Below are positions 38,335 through 47,472 of a stretch of DNA of 64,000 nucleotides, one piece after another (within the stretch, counting starts at the first letter, position 1; each line of letters begins with the position of its first letter). The stretch comes from Snodgrassella alvi_G. GTDB lineage: Bacteria > Pseudomonadota > Gammaproteobacteria > Burkholderiales > Neisseriaceae. The notes under the pieces were generated by a model. The model worked only from the letters and a program-made list of their open reading frames with translations, ran no database searches and was not told the DNA's origin. Where the stretch lies: contig CAMLCH010000003.1 in NCBI GenBank assembly GCA_946478525.1, positions 1 to 64,000 of the forward strand, in the 5' to 3' direction. A program made the translations under genes and the position numbers.

Positions 38335-38345
38335 ATGATAATCAT
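38335..38345. promoter_or_regulatory. Fur-like palindrome upstream of the Alx/TerC gene
   Basis: The core ATGATAATCAT matches the centre of the 19-bp Fur consensus, and I count about 13 of 19 positions overall. It lies about 20 bp before the ATG of the TerC gene and could bind Fur, or possibly another metalloregulator. Confidence 0.35.
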
Positions 38346-38605
38346 ACATAAAATGTGACTGATTAATTTTCATTAATCATCTATTACTCGATTTCGTATG
38401 CATACAAATGAATATAAGCATATTGATACAAAATATTCTATTTCCTGCCCAGATACATTTGAATGAATTCAAACAATGAAACTAAATTACTAATTCAATG
38501 GCAGTAAACAATTATTGAACTTCTTATAACTACTCCATTATTATAACGAAGTTATGTTACCGCAGCCTGATGATGACATAGAATAAAAGCTCAAGGAGAA
38601 AATAA

Positions 38606-39580
38606 ATGGTGCGGCTCTCGATTAACCAGCGTTGGCATCAACTCATCAAAACTCATTTGACCTGTCAGTTTATTGATGTAGGGTTACGCAGCTATGGTCA
38701 GGTCATGTTACAGAACAATGCTTTATCTGGACTAATTTTTTTTGCGGGTGTTCTGACTGGTGGCTATGCTGCCGGCAAACCGCAGCTTGGCTTAGCCAGT
38801 TTGGTATCGGTGATTTGTGCCAATCTGACTGCGTATATTTATCGGCTTAATCGTAAGGCATGGCAACAGGGGATATATGGTTTTAATGCCTGTTTAATCG
38901 GTATTGCACTACCTACTTTCTGTGAAAATTCACTGTATCTGTGGAGTTGTATCGTGCTGGCGGCATGTTTATCGGTATTTATTACACAAGCATTCAGCAC
39001 CATATTGCAGCAGTGGTATCTTCCCTGCCTGACCATCCCGTTTATTTTGCTCACCTGGCTATTTTTGCTGGCCACACCCTCTCTATCTGCCCTTAATCTA
39101 ACGGTTTCAAACGAAATAGTACCCTCAGTCAGCCATTTTAGCCCGATATTTATCTTTCCTGACAGCATCCTTGGTATTGCTGAGGTATTTTTATTTAACA
39201 GCATACTGGCTGGTGTATTTTTTCTAATCGGTTTGGCAGTAAATTCAGTAAAAATCACTATTTATGCATTTGTGGCTTCTGCAATAGCAATTGTTATTGC
39301 CCTGCTGTATGGAGCCCAAATCCAAGTCGTTTCTTTAGGACTGTATTCTTTTAATGCCGTACTGACTGCCATTACCCTAGTTACTTTTAGTGGTAAACAG
39401 GATACCAAAATAGTTATTTACATCCTGCTAGGTATTATACTTACTGTTTTTACGCAGGCCGCATTGGTTACCATACTGAAACCTTATGCTATACCCGTAT
39501 TAACACTGCCATTTGTATTAGTGAGCTGGTTATGGTTGTTAACTAATCAGGTTATCAATCATAACCGCGAACAAGAATAA
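38606..39580 (+). CDS. Urea transporter (UT family)
   Basis: A 324-residue inner-membrane channel with two homologous halves. Each half carries a GLYGFNA-type motif (GIYGFNACLIGIALP and LGLYSFNAVLTAI) and an LPF-type urea signature (LTIPFILLTW and LTLPFVLVSW). The N-terminal LRSYGQVMLQNNALSGLIFFAG is also typical of bacterial UTs. AAGGAG lies 8 nt before the ATG. No urease genes are nearby, so urea breakdown would be encoded elsewhere. Confidence 0.9.
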   Translation: MVRLSINQRWHQLIKTHLTCQFIDVGLRSYGQVMLQNNALSGLIFFAGVLTGGYAAGKPQLGLASLVSVICANLTAYIYRLNRKAWQQGIYGFNACLIGIALPTFCENSLYLWSCIVLAACLSVFITQAFSTILQQWYLPCLTIPFILLTWLFLLATPSLSALNLTVSNEIVPSVSHFSPIFIFPDSILGIAEVFLFNSILAGVFFLIGLAVNSVKITIYAFVASAIAIVIALLYGAQIQVVSLGLYSFNAVLTAITLVTFSGKQDTKIVIYILLGIILTVFTQAALVTILKPYAIPVLTLPFVLVSWLWLLTNQVINHNREQE

Positions 39581-39894
39581 TGTTCATATATTAAATTAGA
39601 TGCAGCAGAGCATAGTCATTGGTCAATGATGGCTTTTATTTCTTTGATAATTCGTATTTATAAAGTGGCATATTCGCTGAGTATTTCATAATCATATTTC
39701 CTATAAGAAATTTCAATATCTAACAAATCGATATCTTTTTTGTTTTTATTTTTCTCTAAAGAAAAAATTCATCAGTTGCTAATGATAATTTATCGATAAA
39801 CTTAATATTTATATAGAATCTTTTGCTGGCTAATTAATCTAACTACAATTTAATTTTTCTGCTAGGAATAATCGTTGTTCACTATTTCAGATCA
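39581..39894. other. Intergenic region after the urea transporter gene
   Basis: AT-rich with no gene recognised and no clear terminator on the plus strand before the rpmE terminator, which may serve both directions. Confidence 0.5.
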
Positions 39895-39900
39895 AATAAA

Positions 39901-39930
39901 AAAAGACTGCTGTTAAAGCAGTCTTTTTTA
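39901..39930 (-). terminator. Intrinsic terminator of rpmE (probably bidirectional)
   Basis: AGACTGCT (39904-39911) pairs with AGCAGTCT (39917-39924), loop GTTAA, flanked by A-run and T-run. Confidence 0.9.
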
Positions 39931-39953
39931 AGGCTTGATATTGCAAACGAATA

Positions 39954-40169
39954 TTAACGTTTGAACATATTGCCATATTTCTGATTGAATTTATCCACAC
40001 GACCGGTAGAGTCAACAATTTTCTGTTTACCTGTGTAGAAAGGGTGACATGCAGAGCATACTTCGATATTGAAAGTATCTTTTTCCATTGCTGATTTGGT
40101 TACAAAGGAATTACCGCAAGAGCAGGTCACAGTAATGTCATGGTAATTAGGTTGAATGCTGTTATTCAT
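39954..40169 (-). CDS. rpmE: 50S ribosomal protein L31 (zinc-binding type)
   Basis: A 71-residue L31 of the C+ type, with zinc ligands C16, C18, C38 and C41 (CSC...CSAC). The C-terminal tail is VDKFNQKYG. It bridges the large and small ribosomal subunits. GAGGAAG lies upstream of the ATG, and a leader hairpin precedes it. Confidence 0.97.
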   Translation of the reverse strand: MNNSIQPNYHDITVTCSCGNSFVTKSAMEKDTFNIEVCSACHPFYTGKQKIVDSTGRVDKFNQKYGNMFKR

Positions 40170-40189
40170 CTTATCTTCCTCGGTTGGCG

Positions 40190-40206
40190 GGCACAGGGGT
40201 TGTGCC
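40190..40206 (-). promoter_or_regulatory. Leader hairpin of rpmE
   Basis: GGCACA/TGTGCC (40190-40195 with 40201-40206) forms a 6-bp stem, with a competing ACAGG/CCTGT pairing, about 10 nt upstream of the Shine-Dalgarno region. It may be a site for ribosomal-protein feedback. Confidence 0.4.
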
Positions 40207-40351
40207 TGTACCTCTTAAAACGGATATTTTTAATCGGATAATTATACACATTATGTTTGATTTTTCAAGTCTTCCAGCCACTATTGTGCTTTTTAATTAA
40301 AAAATTGCATGCAATATTGTGCTGACAACGCTGATCAATCAGCATAGATGT

Positions 40352-41002
40352 TTAATTTCCAGCCCGTGCATGGCTGATTTTTCTGAGCAACTGTTGTGTT
40401 GCCTGTCCAACATCAGGCTGTCCACAAATAGCCGAAATTACCGCCACACCTTCTACTCCAGTGTGCAGCACAGACTCAACATTACCGCCATTAATACCAC
40501 CAATAGCAACAGCCGGACGGTGCTTGGTGCAAACAAGCTGTTGCAACTGTTGCACACCTAACACAGGTGCCGCATCACCTTTAGATGAAGTGGGAAAGAT
40601 CGGGCCTATTCCCAGATAATCAATCTGTGACCATGGTACTGCCTGCATTTGTGCCTGATTAGAAACTGATAATCCTACTATTTTTTCAGAGCCAATTAAC
40701 TGACGGACTACCTCGACAGGTAAATCACTTTGACCAACGTGCACACCGTCGGCCTGTACAGCCATGGCTATGTCGACTTGATCATTGATCAGTAAAGGTA
40801 CAGGAGTAGTAGACAATACTTTTTTTAATGCCAGTGCGGCGTTATACCAATCTTTGCGATCGAATGGCTGTTCAGATCTTAACTGAACAGTGGTCACACC
40901 ATTAGCAACAGCAATTCTGGTCGTTTCTACCAGTCCAGCAATGCCACCACACAAAACCGGATCTAAAACCAGATATAAGGTTAAATCAAACTTTTTTTGC
41001 AT
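40352..41002 (-). CDS. thiE: Thiamine-phosphate synthase
   Basis: Joins the pyrimidine (HMP-PP) and thiazole phosphate moieties to thiamine phosphate. A TIM-barrel enzyme with the family blocks LYLVLDP at the start, TTVQLR, LLINDQVDIAMAVQADGVHVGQSDL, YLGIGPIFPTSSKGDA and VAIGGIN. The chosen ATG (41002) follows the thiM stop by one base and has AAGGTG upstream, so it is translationally coupled. The frame could extend further upstream inside thiM. The 216-residue length is normal. Confidence 0.94.
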   Translation of the reverse strand: MQKKFDLTLYLVLDPVLCGGIAGLVETTRIAVANGVTTVQLRSEQPFDRKDWYNAALALKKVLSTTPVPLLINDQVDIAMAVQADGVHVGQSDLPVEVVRQLIGSEKIVGLSVSNQAQMQAVPWSQIDYLGIGPIFPTSSKGDAAPVLGVQQLQQLVCTKHRPAVAIGGINGGNVESVLHTGVEGVAVISAICGQPDVGQATQQLLRKISHARAGN

Positions 41003-41003
41003 A

Positions 41004-41801
41004 TTATTCACCTTGGGAAACATTTGCAGGCAGCAGTGATAACTGATCCAAAAGCGATACGGCAAATGTACCTAAACCAAATTGTTTATTTGCCAATTCG
41101 GCGGCTTTTTTCATCATATAACAGGCGGTAGCAGTCGCTAGTAATTTATCTTCAGCGCCAGCAATCAAAGCAGCAACCATGGCTGATAATGAACAGCCGG
41201 TTCCGGTTACTCTGGTTAAGGCTACATCACCACCTTTGATGGCATAAATCGTCTTACCATCAGTAATATAGTCAGTTTCGCCTGTAACCGCCACAATAGT
41301 CTGATATTGTTCTGCCAGTCTGAGGGCCGAATCCAAAGCAGCTTCTGTTGAATCCTGACTATCAGTTCCTTTGGCGCTAGATTGCTCGCCTGCTAGCGTT
41401 AATATTTCCGCAGCGTTTGCACGGATAACATCTGGACGAAAAGCCAGTAATTCATGTGCTATGCGGGTTCGAAATGGGAGTACTGTTCCTACTGCCACCG
41501 GATCCAGTACCCATGGTACATTAGATTCTCTGGCTTGTTGTGCTGCTAGTAGCATGCTTTCAGAGGTAGCCTGATAAACCGTCCCGATATTGATGAGCAG
41601 GCTATTGGCAACAGTGACAAAGGATTGTACTTCTTCGCGTGCAATTACCATGGCCGGACTTGCACCAATAGCCAGTAATATATTAGCAGTAAAATTTTGC
41701 ACTACTTGATTAGTGATGCAGTGAATTAATGGTTTTTGTGAACGCACCCTTGTCATAAAAGGCGTGGCCTGAGCAGCCTGAAAAACTATGGCAGAAGACA
41801 T
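41004..41801 (-). CDS. thiM: Hydroxyethylthiazole kinase
   Basis: Phosphorylates salvaged hydroxyethylthiazole so that ThiE can use it. A ribokinase-like fold with family motifs: PLIHCITNQVVQNFTANILLAIGASPAM, WVLDPVAVG and the anion-hole loop VTGTGCSLSAMVAA near residue 190. The 265-residue length is typical. It is the first gene of thiM-thiE and is controlled by the TPP riboswitch just upstream. No thiazole synthesis genes (thiG, thiS, thiO) are in the window. Confidence 0.95.
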   Translation of the reverse strand: MSSAIVFQAAQATPFMTRVRSQKPLIHCITNQVVQNFTANILLAIGASPAMVIAREEVQSFVTVANSLLINIGTVYQATSESMLLAAQQARESNVPWVLDPVAVGTVLPFRTRIAHELLAFRPDVIRANAAEILTLAGEQSSAKGTDSQDSTEAALDSALRLAEQYQTIVAVTGETDYITDGKTIYAIKGGDVALTRVTGTGCSLSAMVAALIAGAEDKLLATATACYMMKKAAELANKQFGLGTFAVSLLDQLSLLPANVSQGE

Positions 41802-41841
41802 ATTCTTTCCTTTAAATTAAAAAAGCAGAGAAGAATATGTC
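41797..41841 (-). promoter_or_regulatory. Start-codon-sequestering helix of thiM
   Basis: A perfect 11-bp complement (41831-41841 with 41797-41807) buries the thiM ATG and part of its Shine-Dalgarno sequence. A short GTCTA/TAGAC pairing just 5' can disrupt it and also competes with the riboswitch P1 helix. Confidence 0.7.
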
Positions 41842-41856
41842 TAGAAATACGACTTA

Positions 41857-41933
41857 GACTTCCCTACGCTGGCATTATCCAGATCAGGTTTTACGGGTAA
41901 TATCTCAGTCACCTATAGGTGACACCCCGAGTC
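41857..41933 (-). promoter_or_regulatory. TPP riboswitch (THI element)
   Basis: On the minus strand the conserved blocks occur in order: GACTCGGGGTG, a GTCACC/GGTGAC stem, CTGAGA, ACCCGT, then ACCTGATCTGGATAATGCC, AGCGTAGGGAAGTC. The sequence is close to the Escherichia thiM aptamer. P1 is formed by GACT and AGTC. It lies 55 nt before the thiM start. Confidence 0.96.
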
Positions 41934-42027
41934 ATATAAAAAACTTATTATGCAGATTCCGGTATGAAGGCTCAATAGCAATCTTTAGTTTTTACGCAAA
42001 ATAGCCAGCTGGTTTGACAGAACAGTA

Positions 42028-43437
42028 TCAGCCACGTCTCCAGCTGGTTCCATTCGCACCATCTTCCAGCACAATGCCGGCAGCAGCCAATTCGTCACGA
42101 ATACGATCAGATTCCGCCCAGTTTTTTTCTGCGCGAGCTTGCTGACGTTGTACGATCAGCGCGTCAATGGCTTCATTACTCAGTCCATTATTTTGCTCTT
42201 CTGTACTACCCTGTAAAAACGCCGCGGGAGCTCGTTGTAGCAGCCCCATCAATCCAGCCAGCCCTTTTAAACAACCGGCTAAATAAGCATCATGAGTTTT
42301 GTTGACTTCATTAGCCAGTTCAAATAACACCGCTACCGCTTCTGCTGTACCAAAATCATCGTTCATCACTTCATAAAAGCGACGGGTGTAATCATTCAGC
42401 TGCGACTCAACAACAACATGCACCGGCGGAGTATTTTTCAAAGCGGTATATAAACGTGTTAATGCGCCTTTCGCATCATCAAGATGAGCATCTGAGTAAT
42501 TGAGCGGACTGCGATAATGTGCGCGCAGAATAAAAAAACGTACTACTTCAGCATCGTATTTTTGCAACACTTCGCGGATAGTGAAGAAATTTCCTAGTGA
42601 TTTTGACATTTTTTCATTATCAACACGAATAAAACCATTATGTAACCAATAGTTAACATGACTGACAAAATGATTATCTGCCTCACAACAGCTGTTTTTT
42701 TCAGCACCACAACTCTGGGCAATTTCATTTTCATGATGAGGAAACTGCAAATCAGCGCCACCGCCATGAATATCAAAATGATTACCCAGTAAAGCTTTAC
42801 TCATGGCCGAACATTCAATATGCCAACCGGGGCGACCACGTCCCCAAGGGCTATCCCATGCTGGTTCCTCAGGTTTGGCCGCTTTCCATAAGACAAAATC
42901 TAGCGGATCTTTTTTATGAGTATCCACTTCGACTCGCTCCCCTGCACGCAAATCATCCAGACTTTTGCCACTAAGTTGTCCATAGCTTGGAAACTCGCGT
43001 ACTGAATAATAAACATCACCATTGGCGGCTACATAAGCTTTACCATTGGCAATTATCTCTTCAATCATCGCAATCATTTGCGCAATATAATGCGTAGCGC
43101 GTGGTTCGTGATCTGGCGGTAATACGCCTAGAGCCGCTGCATCTTCATGCATAGCCTGAATAAAGTAATCAGTCAGCTCAGTAATACTGATTTTACGCTC
43201 ATTAGCACGGGCAATAATCTTATCATCAATGTCAGTAATATTACGCACATACTCCAGAGAATATCCTAACTCTCGCAGCCATCTTGCTATAAGATCAAAT
43301 ACTACCATTACCCGTGCATGACCAAGATGACAGTAATCATAAACAGTCATACCACACACATACATTCGTACCTGTGGTGGATTAATTGGTGTAAATTCTT
43401 GCTTGGTTTTAGTTAATGTATTATATAAGCTGAGCAT
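42028..43437 (-). CDS. cysS: Cysteinyl-tRNA synthetase
   Basis: Class I synthetase that charges tRNA-Cys. Zinc ligand C28 lies in the YVCGMTVYD motif, followed by the HIGH-type HLGHARV. Further zinc ligands lie in GWHIECSAM and FPHHENE. The KMSKS loop is EKMSKSLGN. The C-terminal anticodon-binding DALR-type helical region ends with EDGANGTSWRRG. The 469-residue length is normal. It is monocistronic. Confidence 0.98.
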   Translation of the reverse strand: MLSLYNTLTKTKQEFTPINPPQVRMYVCGMTVYDYCHLGHARVMVVFDLIARWLRELGYSLEYVRNITDIDDKIIARANERKISITELTDYFIQAMHEDAAALGVLPPDHEPRATHYIAQMIAMIEEIIANGKAYVAANGDVYYSVREFPSYGQLSGKSLDDLRAGERVEVDTHKKDPLDFVLWKAAKPEEPAWDSPWGRGRPGWHIECSAMSKALLGNHFDIHGGGADLQFPHHENEIAQSCGAEKNSCCEADNHFVSHVNYWLHNGFIRVDNEKMSKSLGNFFTIREVLQKYDAEVVRFFILRAHYRSPLNYSDAHLDDAKGALTRLYTALKNTPPVHVVVESQLNDYTRRFYEVMNDDFGTAEAVAVLFELANEVNKTHDAYLAGCLKGLAGLMGLLQRAPAAFLQGSTEEQNNGLSNEAIDALIVQRQQARAEKNWAESDRIRDELAAAGIVLEDGANGTSWRRG

Positions 43438-43756
43438 ATAGATTCCTGGATGGACAAGAGTAGTATCCCTTCAACGAGGGTAATAAAATTTAGTGGGGGT
43501 TTAATTACCTTTTTTCAAGCAATTTACGCCTGGACTCCACATTTTTGGCTCTAAATTGTAATATAGGCTGATTAAATTGTCGCGATCTACTGTTTTATTT
43601 ATATTTATTTAATCCTTTAAAACCGAAAATAAATAAATTTCACCAACAATCAATAGCCTCTGTCTCATTTTACATAACTTGCATTTTGCAACCAGATAGC
43701 CTAAAACTATATATGTAACCCTATAAACAAATGATTCAAAATAGAAAGGAGTCATC
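43438..43756. other. Divergent promoter region of cysS and the OmpA-like gene
   Basis: A small hairpin CCCT/AGGG at about 43468-43481 lies in the cysS leader. No gene is visible. Confidence 0.4.
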
Positions 43757-44452
43757 ATGGCTATTATGAAACCACTGGCAGTAATACTGGCTACAACTAC
43801 CTTAGCACTAACTGGCTGTGTCACTGATCCGAATACCGGTGAAAGACATGCCAGCAAAACTGCTGTCTATGGTTTAAGCAGTGCCGCAGTTTGTGGCATT
43901 GTAGGTGCCATAACCCACAATAGCCGCGGGGCGAGAAACGCTGCATTAGGTTGCGGAGCAATTGGTGCTGGTGTTGGTGCTTATATGGACTATCAAGAAC
44001 ATCTGCTACGACAGAAACTGGCTAATACCAATGTAGACGTACAGCGTGAAGGCAATCAAATCAAACTGGTGATGCCTGAAAATGTTACGTTTGCTACCAA
44101 TAGTTCTGAATTAAATAGCTCAGCCATGTCATCACTAAACTCTGTCGCTGAAGTATTAGCCAAATATGTAGATACCAATATTTCCGTTGCCGGCTATACC
44201 GACAGCTCCGGTAATGACAGTATCAATATTCCCCTTTCTCAGCGTCGTGCCCAGTCAGTTTCCAATTATTTATCTGCACGTGGTGTAGCCAGCAATCGTA
44301 TTAATGCCACAGGTTATGGTGCTGCTAATCCGATTGCCAGCAATGCAACTGCACAAGGTAAAGCCCAAAACCGCCGTGTTGAAATACGGGTTAATCCGGT
44401 ACAACAAAGTCGTGTGACCACTACTTCACAACAAACCACTTACGTTCAATAA
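43757..44452 (+). CDS. OmpA-family outer-membrane lipoprotein (YiaD-like)
   Basis: A 231-residue lipoprotein with lipobox ALTGC (Cys21). A glycine-rich hydrophobic segment (about residues 45-75) resembles a glycine-zipper. The C-terminal OmpA-like peptidoglycan-binding domain starts at about residue 105, with NVTFATNSSELN, the TDSSGND segment (with conserved Asp) and LSQRRAQSVSNYL...NRRVEI. It would tether the outer membrane to peptidoglycan. GGAG lies 7 nt before the ATG. The tail is Gln/Thr-rich. Confidence 0.9.
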   Translation: MAIMKPLAVILATTTLALTGCVTDPNTGERHASKTAVYGLSSAAVCGIVGAITHNSRGARNAALGCGAIGAGVGAYMDYQEHLLRQKLANTNVDVQREGNQIKLVMPENVTFATNSSELNSSAMSSLNSVAEVLAKYVDTNISVAGYTDSSGNDSINIPLSQRRAQSVSNYLSARGVASNRINATGYGAANPIASNATAQGKAQNRRVEIRVNPVQQSRVTTTSQQTTYVQ

Positions 44453-44461
44453 TGACGATTA

Positions 44462-44501
44462 CCTCCATCTGACTACTTGCAGATGGAGGCATAGTTTGTT
44501 T
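44462..44501 (+). terminator. Terminator of the OmpA-like lipoprotein gene
   Basis: A 10-bp stem CCTCCATCTG/CAGATGGAGG with an 8-nt loop is followed by a modest T-rich stretch. Confidence 0.75.
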
Positions 44502-45166
44502 GAAATATCTATTTATTCGCTGGACTAATGTAAATAGTCAGCATATCAATATTTCACCAAAGCTCAATAAAATAGTTTCGTACAATGATATTAAACAAGA
44601 TTCATCAATAAAATTGCTATTTGAATCATGAAACAACTCACAAATAAGACATCTTAATTTAATAAAGCAAAAATTCTAAAAACACACTTAACCAAATATA
44701 TTTTTACTGATGGTATTTCTGTCTACAGCAATAATTCCATCTGGGTGAAAATAAATATATATCTCTCAATGATAAAAAAAATCAATAAGATCTTAGTTAA
44801 AGTAAAAAAGTAATAAATTAGCAATCGACAAGATGACTTAATATTTATTTTAAGCGCCTAGTTATCAACTAATTAAAGCAATTGATCAGCAGAAGATTTT
44901 GAATTTATGCGGAACTGATGAGACTGGAAATCTGCTGTAGAAATTTTATTTGCAGAGAGAAAATTCCATGGGTTAAAAAATAATTGGCAGAAAAAATAAT
45001 AAAAACAGTAAATTCTCTGTCATATTATTTTATTTACTAAAATATCATAGCTATCATTTATCTATATCACCTACCAATATTTAAGCTTGATAGCCAAGCA
45101 TATTTTTAAAGTGGCAATAATTCAGTTTATCAATAACTTTCTAACCGGCATTAAATTAAAAAATAA
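44502..45166. other. AT-rich intergenic region before the yidC end
   Basis: No gene or RNA recognised. Short open frames are consistent with chance in such AT-rich DNA. Confidence 0.5.
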
Positions 45167-45195
45167 AAAAAGCACTTCCATCGAAGTGCTTTTTA
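45165..45195 (-). terminator. Intrinsic terminator of the rpmH-yidC operon
   Basis: AGCACTTC (45171-45178) pairs with GAAGTGCT (45183-45190), loop CATC, flanked by A-run and T-run. Confidence 0.9.
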
Positions 45196-45206
45196 AACAT
45201 TACAGA

Positions 45207-46877
45207 TTAGATGTCCAGAGAACGGTGCATTTTTGCTCGCTCTTCAATTCGTTTATTAATAAACCATTGTTGAGCTAAAGTCAGAATGTTATTGGTTAGC
45301 CAGTACAATACCAAACCTGACGGAAAGAAGAAGAACATGATCGAAAAAGCAATCGGCATGATTTTCATCATTTTCGCCTGCATTGGGTCAGTAGGTGGCG
45401 GATTCATAAATGTTTGCAGATACATAGTCAGCGCCATCAATACCGGTAATATATAATACGGATCCTGACGACCTAAATCAGTAATCCAACCAATCCATGG
45501 TGCACCACGTAATTCCACCGAAGCAAATAATGCCCAGTACAGACCAATGAATACCGGAAATTGCAATAACATTGGCAGACAACCGCCTACAGGATTAATT
45601 TTTTCCTTTTTGTAAATGGCCATCATTTCCTGTTGCAGACGCATACGATCATCACCGTACTGATCTTTTAATGCCTGTAAGCGTGGAGCAACAGCGCGCA
45701 TTTTCGCCATAGACTTATAGGAAGCATTAGTCAGCGGGAACAGAATGGCTTTCACTGTCAGAGTGAGCAGAATAATAGCCCAGCCCCAGTTTTTAACCAG
45801 ATTATGCCACCAGTTCAACAACCAGAATAAAGGTGAAGAAAATAGTGATACCTTGCCATAATCCTTGATCATTTGCAGATTATCGGCCACTTTGGTAATC
45901 ACCGAATAAATTTGCGGACCAGAGTACAAGGAAATACCAAAGCTACCGTTAGAATTTGCTGCTATATCTTTAACTGGTACTCGAACGCCAGCAGAATATA
46001 AGCCATCACTGCGTTTACGTATATCTAACTGACAATCAGCAGCCTGACCACACACACTTTCACCGTCTTTAGGCTGTAAAATCCAAGTGGTCATAAAATA
46101 ATGCTGCATCATACCAATCCAACCGGTATTGGTTTTACGTTCATAGTCAGCTTTATCGCGTCCGGAAGTAAAATCACTATCCAGATCAGAAAAAGTCACT
46201 TTTTCGAATTTACCATTCGGGGTATACAGCGCAGGACCAACAAAGGTATGGTCAAAATATCCGGTACCTTCTGGTTCTTTACCATCACGCAATACACGAT
46301 AAGCCACATCCAGCTGTATCGGCTTGCTGCTGTGATTGGCGATATCATAGCGTAAACCAATTAAATAGCTACCTTTGGTAAAGGTATAAATTTTAGTAAC
46401 CTGTATACCATTTTGCTCAGCGGCAGTAAGACGCACCTCCAGCTTGTCACCTTGCAAGGTGTAGTGCTTTTGCGGAGCAGTAAATGTTAAATCTTTAAAT
46501 AAATACTCACCTTGACGATTTAATAACACCGACTGAGCAACATACTGATGCCCATTCTGTCCGTTATCCAGCAATACAAAAGGCTTGCTAGCGTCGGTGG
46601 TTGCTTTATATTGATTCAATACCAGATGACGCAAATCACCGGTTTTTTCATCAATAATAACTTTAACCGTATCAGTATCCACTGTAATCGGTTCAGTTTT
46701 ACTCAGAGCAACGTCGGCAGCACTATTGGCTGGACTAGCATTATTTGTATTATTATTTGCGGTAGATGATGCTTGTTGTGCTGAAGTATTTTGTTTTGGC
46801 GAGGGATACATCTTTTCCCAGCCTAACAATATAGCCATTGTCAGCACAAAAAATATCAATAATCGTTTAAATTCCAT
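45207..46877 (-). CDS. yidC: Membrane protein insertase YidC
   Basis: Inserts and folds inner-membrane proteins, alone or with SecYEG. The N-terminal anchor helix (FKRLLIFFVLTMAILLGW) is followed by a large periplasmic beta-sandwich domain (about 60-340). The conserved five-helix core (about 350-545) follows, including FPLTNASYKSMAKMR, PMLLQFPVFIGLYWAL and FFPSGLVLYWLTNN. The ATG at 46877 has GGAAAAG upstream. The frame could extend to a TTG at 46895. The 556-residue length is typical for Gram-negative YidC. Confidence 0.97.
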   Translation of the reverse strand: MEFKRLLIFFVLTMAILLGWEKMYPSPKQNTSAQQASSTANNNTNNASPANSAADVALSKTEPITVDTDTVKVIIDEKTGDLRHLVLNQYKATTDASKPFVLLDNGQNGHQYVAQSVLLNRQGEYLFKDLTFTAPQKHYTLQGDKLEVRLTAAEQNGIQVTKIYTFTKGSYLIGLRYDIANHSSKPIQLDVAYRVLRDGKEPEGTGYFDHTFVGPALYTPNGKFEKVTFSDLDSDFTSGRDKADYERKTNTGWIGMMQHYFMTTWILQPKDGESVCGQAADCQLDIRKRSDGLYSAGVRVPVKDIAANSNGSFGISLYSGPQIYSVITKVADNLQMIKDYGKVSLFSSPLFWLLNWWHNLVKNWGWAIILLTLTVKAILFPLTNASYKSMAKMRAVAPRLQALKDQYGDDRMRLQQEMMAIYKKEKINPVGGCLPMLLQFPVFIGLYWALFASVELRGAPWIGWITDLGRQDPYYILPVLMALTMYLQTFMNPPPTDPMQAKMMKIMPIAFSIMFFFFPSGLVLYWLTNNILTLAQQWFINKRIEERAKMHRSLDI

Positions 46878-46898
46878 AGTCTTTTCCGTATTCAAATG

Positions 46899-47108
46899 CT
46901 AAGGAAGAGGATCATCACCGCAACCACCCCATGGGTGACAACGACTGATACGTTTTAAAGCCAGCCAGCCACCCTTAAATACACCGTATTTTTGCAAGGC
47001 CATGACTGCATATTGCGAACAGGTAGGGCGAAAGCGACAGCGAGGCGGTAAAAGCGGACTGATCGCATATTGATAAAAACGAATCAGTCCGAGCAATAAA
47101 AGTCTCAT
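46899..47108 (-). CDS. yidD: Membrane protein insertion efficiency factor YidD
   Basis: A 69-residue protein with the family blocks GLIRFYQYAISPLLPPRCRFRPTCS (three cysteines in total), SQYAVMALQKYG and KRISRCHPWGGCGDDPLP. It aids YidC-dependent insertion at the inner membrane. Its ATG overlaps the rnpA stop (ATGA). Confidence 0.95.
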   Translation of the reverse strand: MRLLLLGLIRFYQYAISPLLPPRCRFRPTCSQYAVMALQKYGVFKGGWLALKRISRCHPWGGCGDDPLP

Positions 47109-47461
47109 TGCGTGGTTTTATGTACACCAGCAGCTGACAATAGCTGTTGTAAATTATTGATCACGACAGCGTAATCAGAGTGTCGGAAAGGTTGGCGAAC
47201 TCGAATGATTATATCCACAGCAGCTAACTCATGTTTATGCTGCCGAAACCACTCACGTAAAACTCGTTTCATATAATTGCGTCTATTCGCTCGCTTAGCT
47301 ACTTTTTTAGCCACAACCAATCCCAGCCGAGGAAAATCCAGCGTATTGTATGCCTGAAATACCTGCAGGCAGCCCCGGCTTTTTTGACAACGTAACGCAA
47401 AAACGGATGAGAATTCATCCGTTTTCAAAAGGCGATACTTTTTGCCAAAATGAAATTCCAT
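47105..47461 (-). CDS. rnpA: Ribonuclease P protein component
   Basis: A 118-residue basic protein that helps the RNase P RNA bind precursor tRNA. It has the signature block AKRANRRNYMKRVLREWFR near residues 60-78 and an N-terminal FGKKYRLLKTDEFSSVF. It lies between rpmH and yidD in the conserved operon. Confidence 0.95.
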   Translation of the reverse strand: MEFHFGKKYRLLKTDEFSSVFALRCQKSRGCLQVFQAYNTLDFPRLGLVVAKKVAKRANRRNYMKRVLREWFRQHKHELAAVDIIIRVRQPFRHSDYAVVINNLQQLLSAAGVHKTTQ

Positions 47462-47472
47462 TATTAAGTTGC

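Noticed and set aside
38317..38605. yybP-ykoY manganese riboswitch upstream of the Alx/TerC gene
   Set aside because: The leader lacks the conserved loop sequences and is too short between the start codon and the putative regulatory palindrome.
44502..45166. Short open frames before yidC
   Set aside because: Length and composition are expected by chance in such AT-rich DNA. No start signals.
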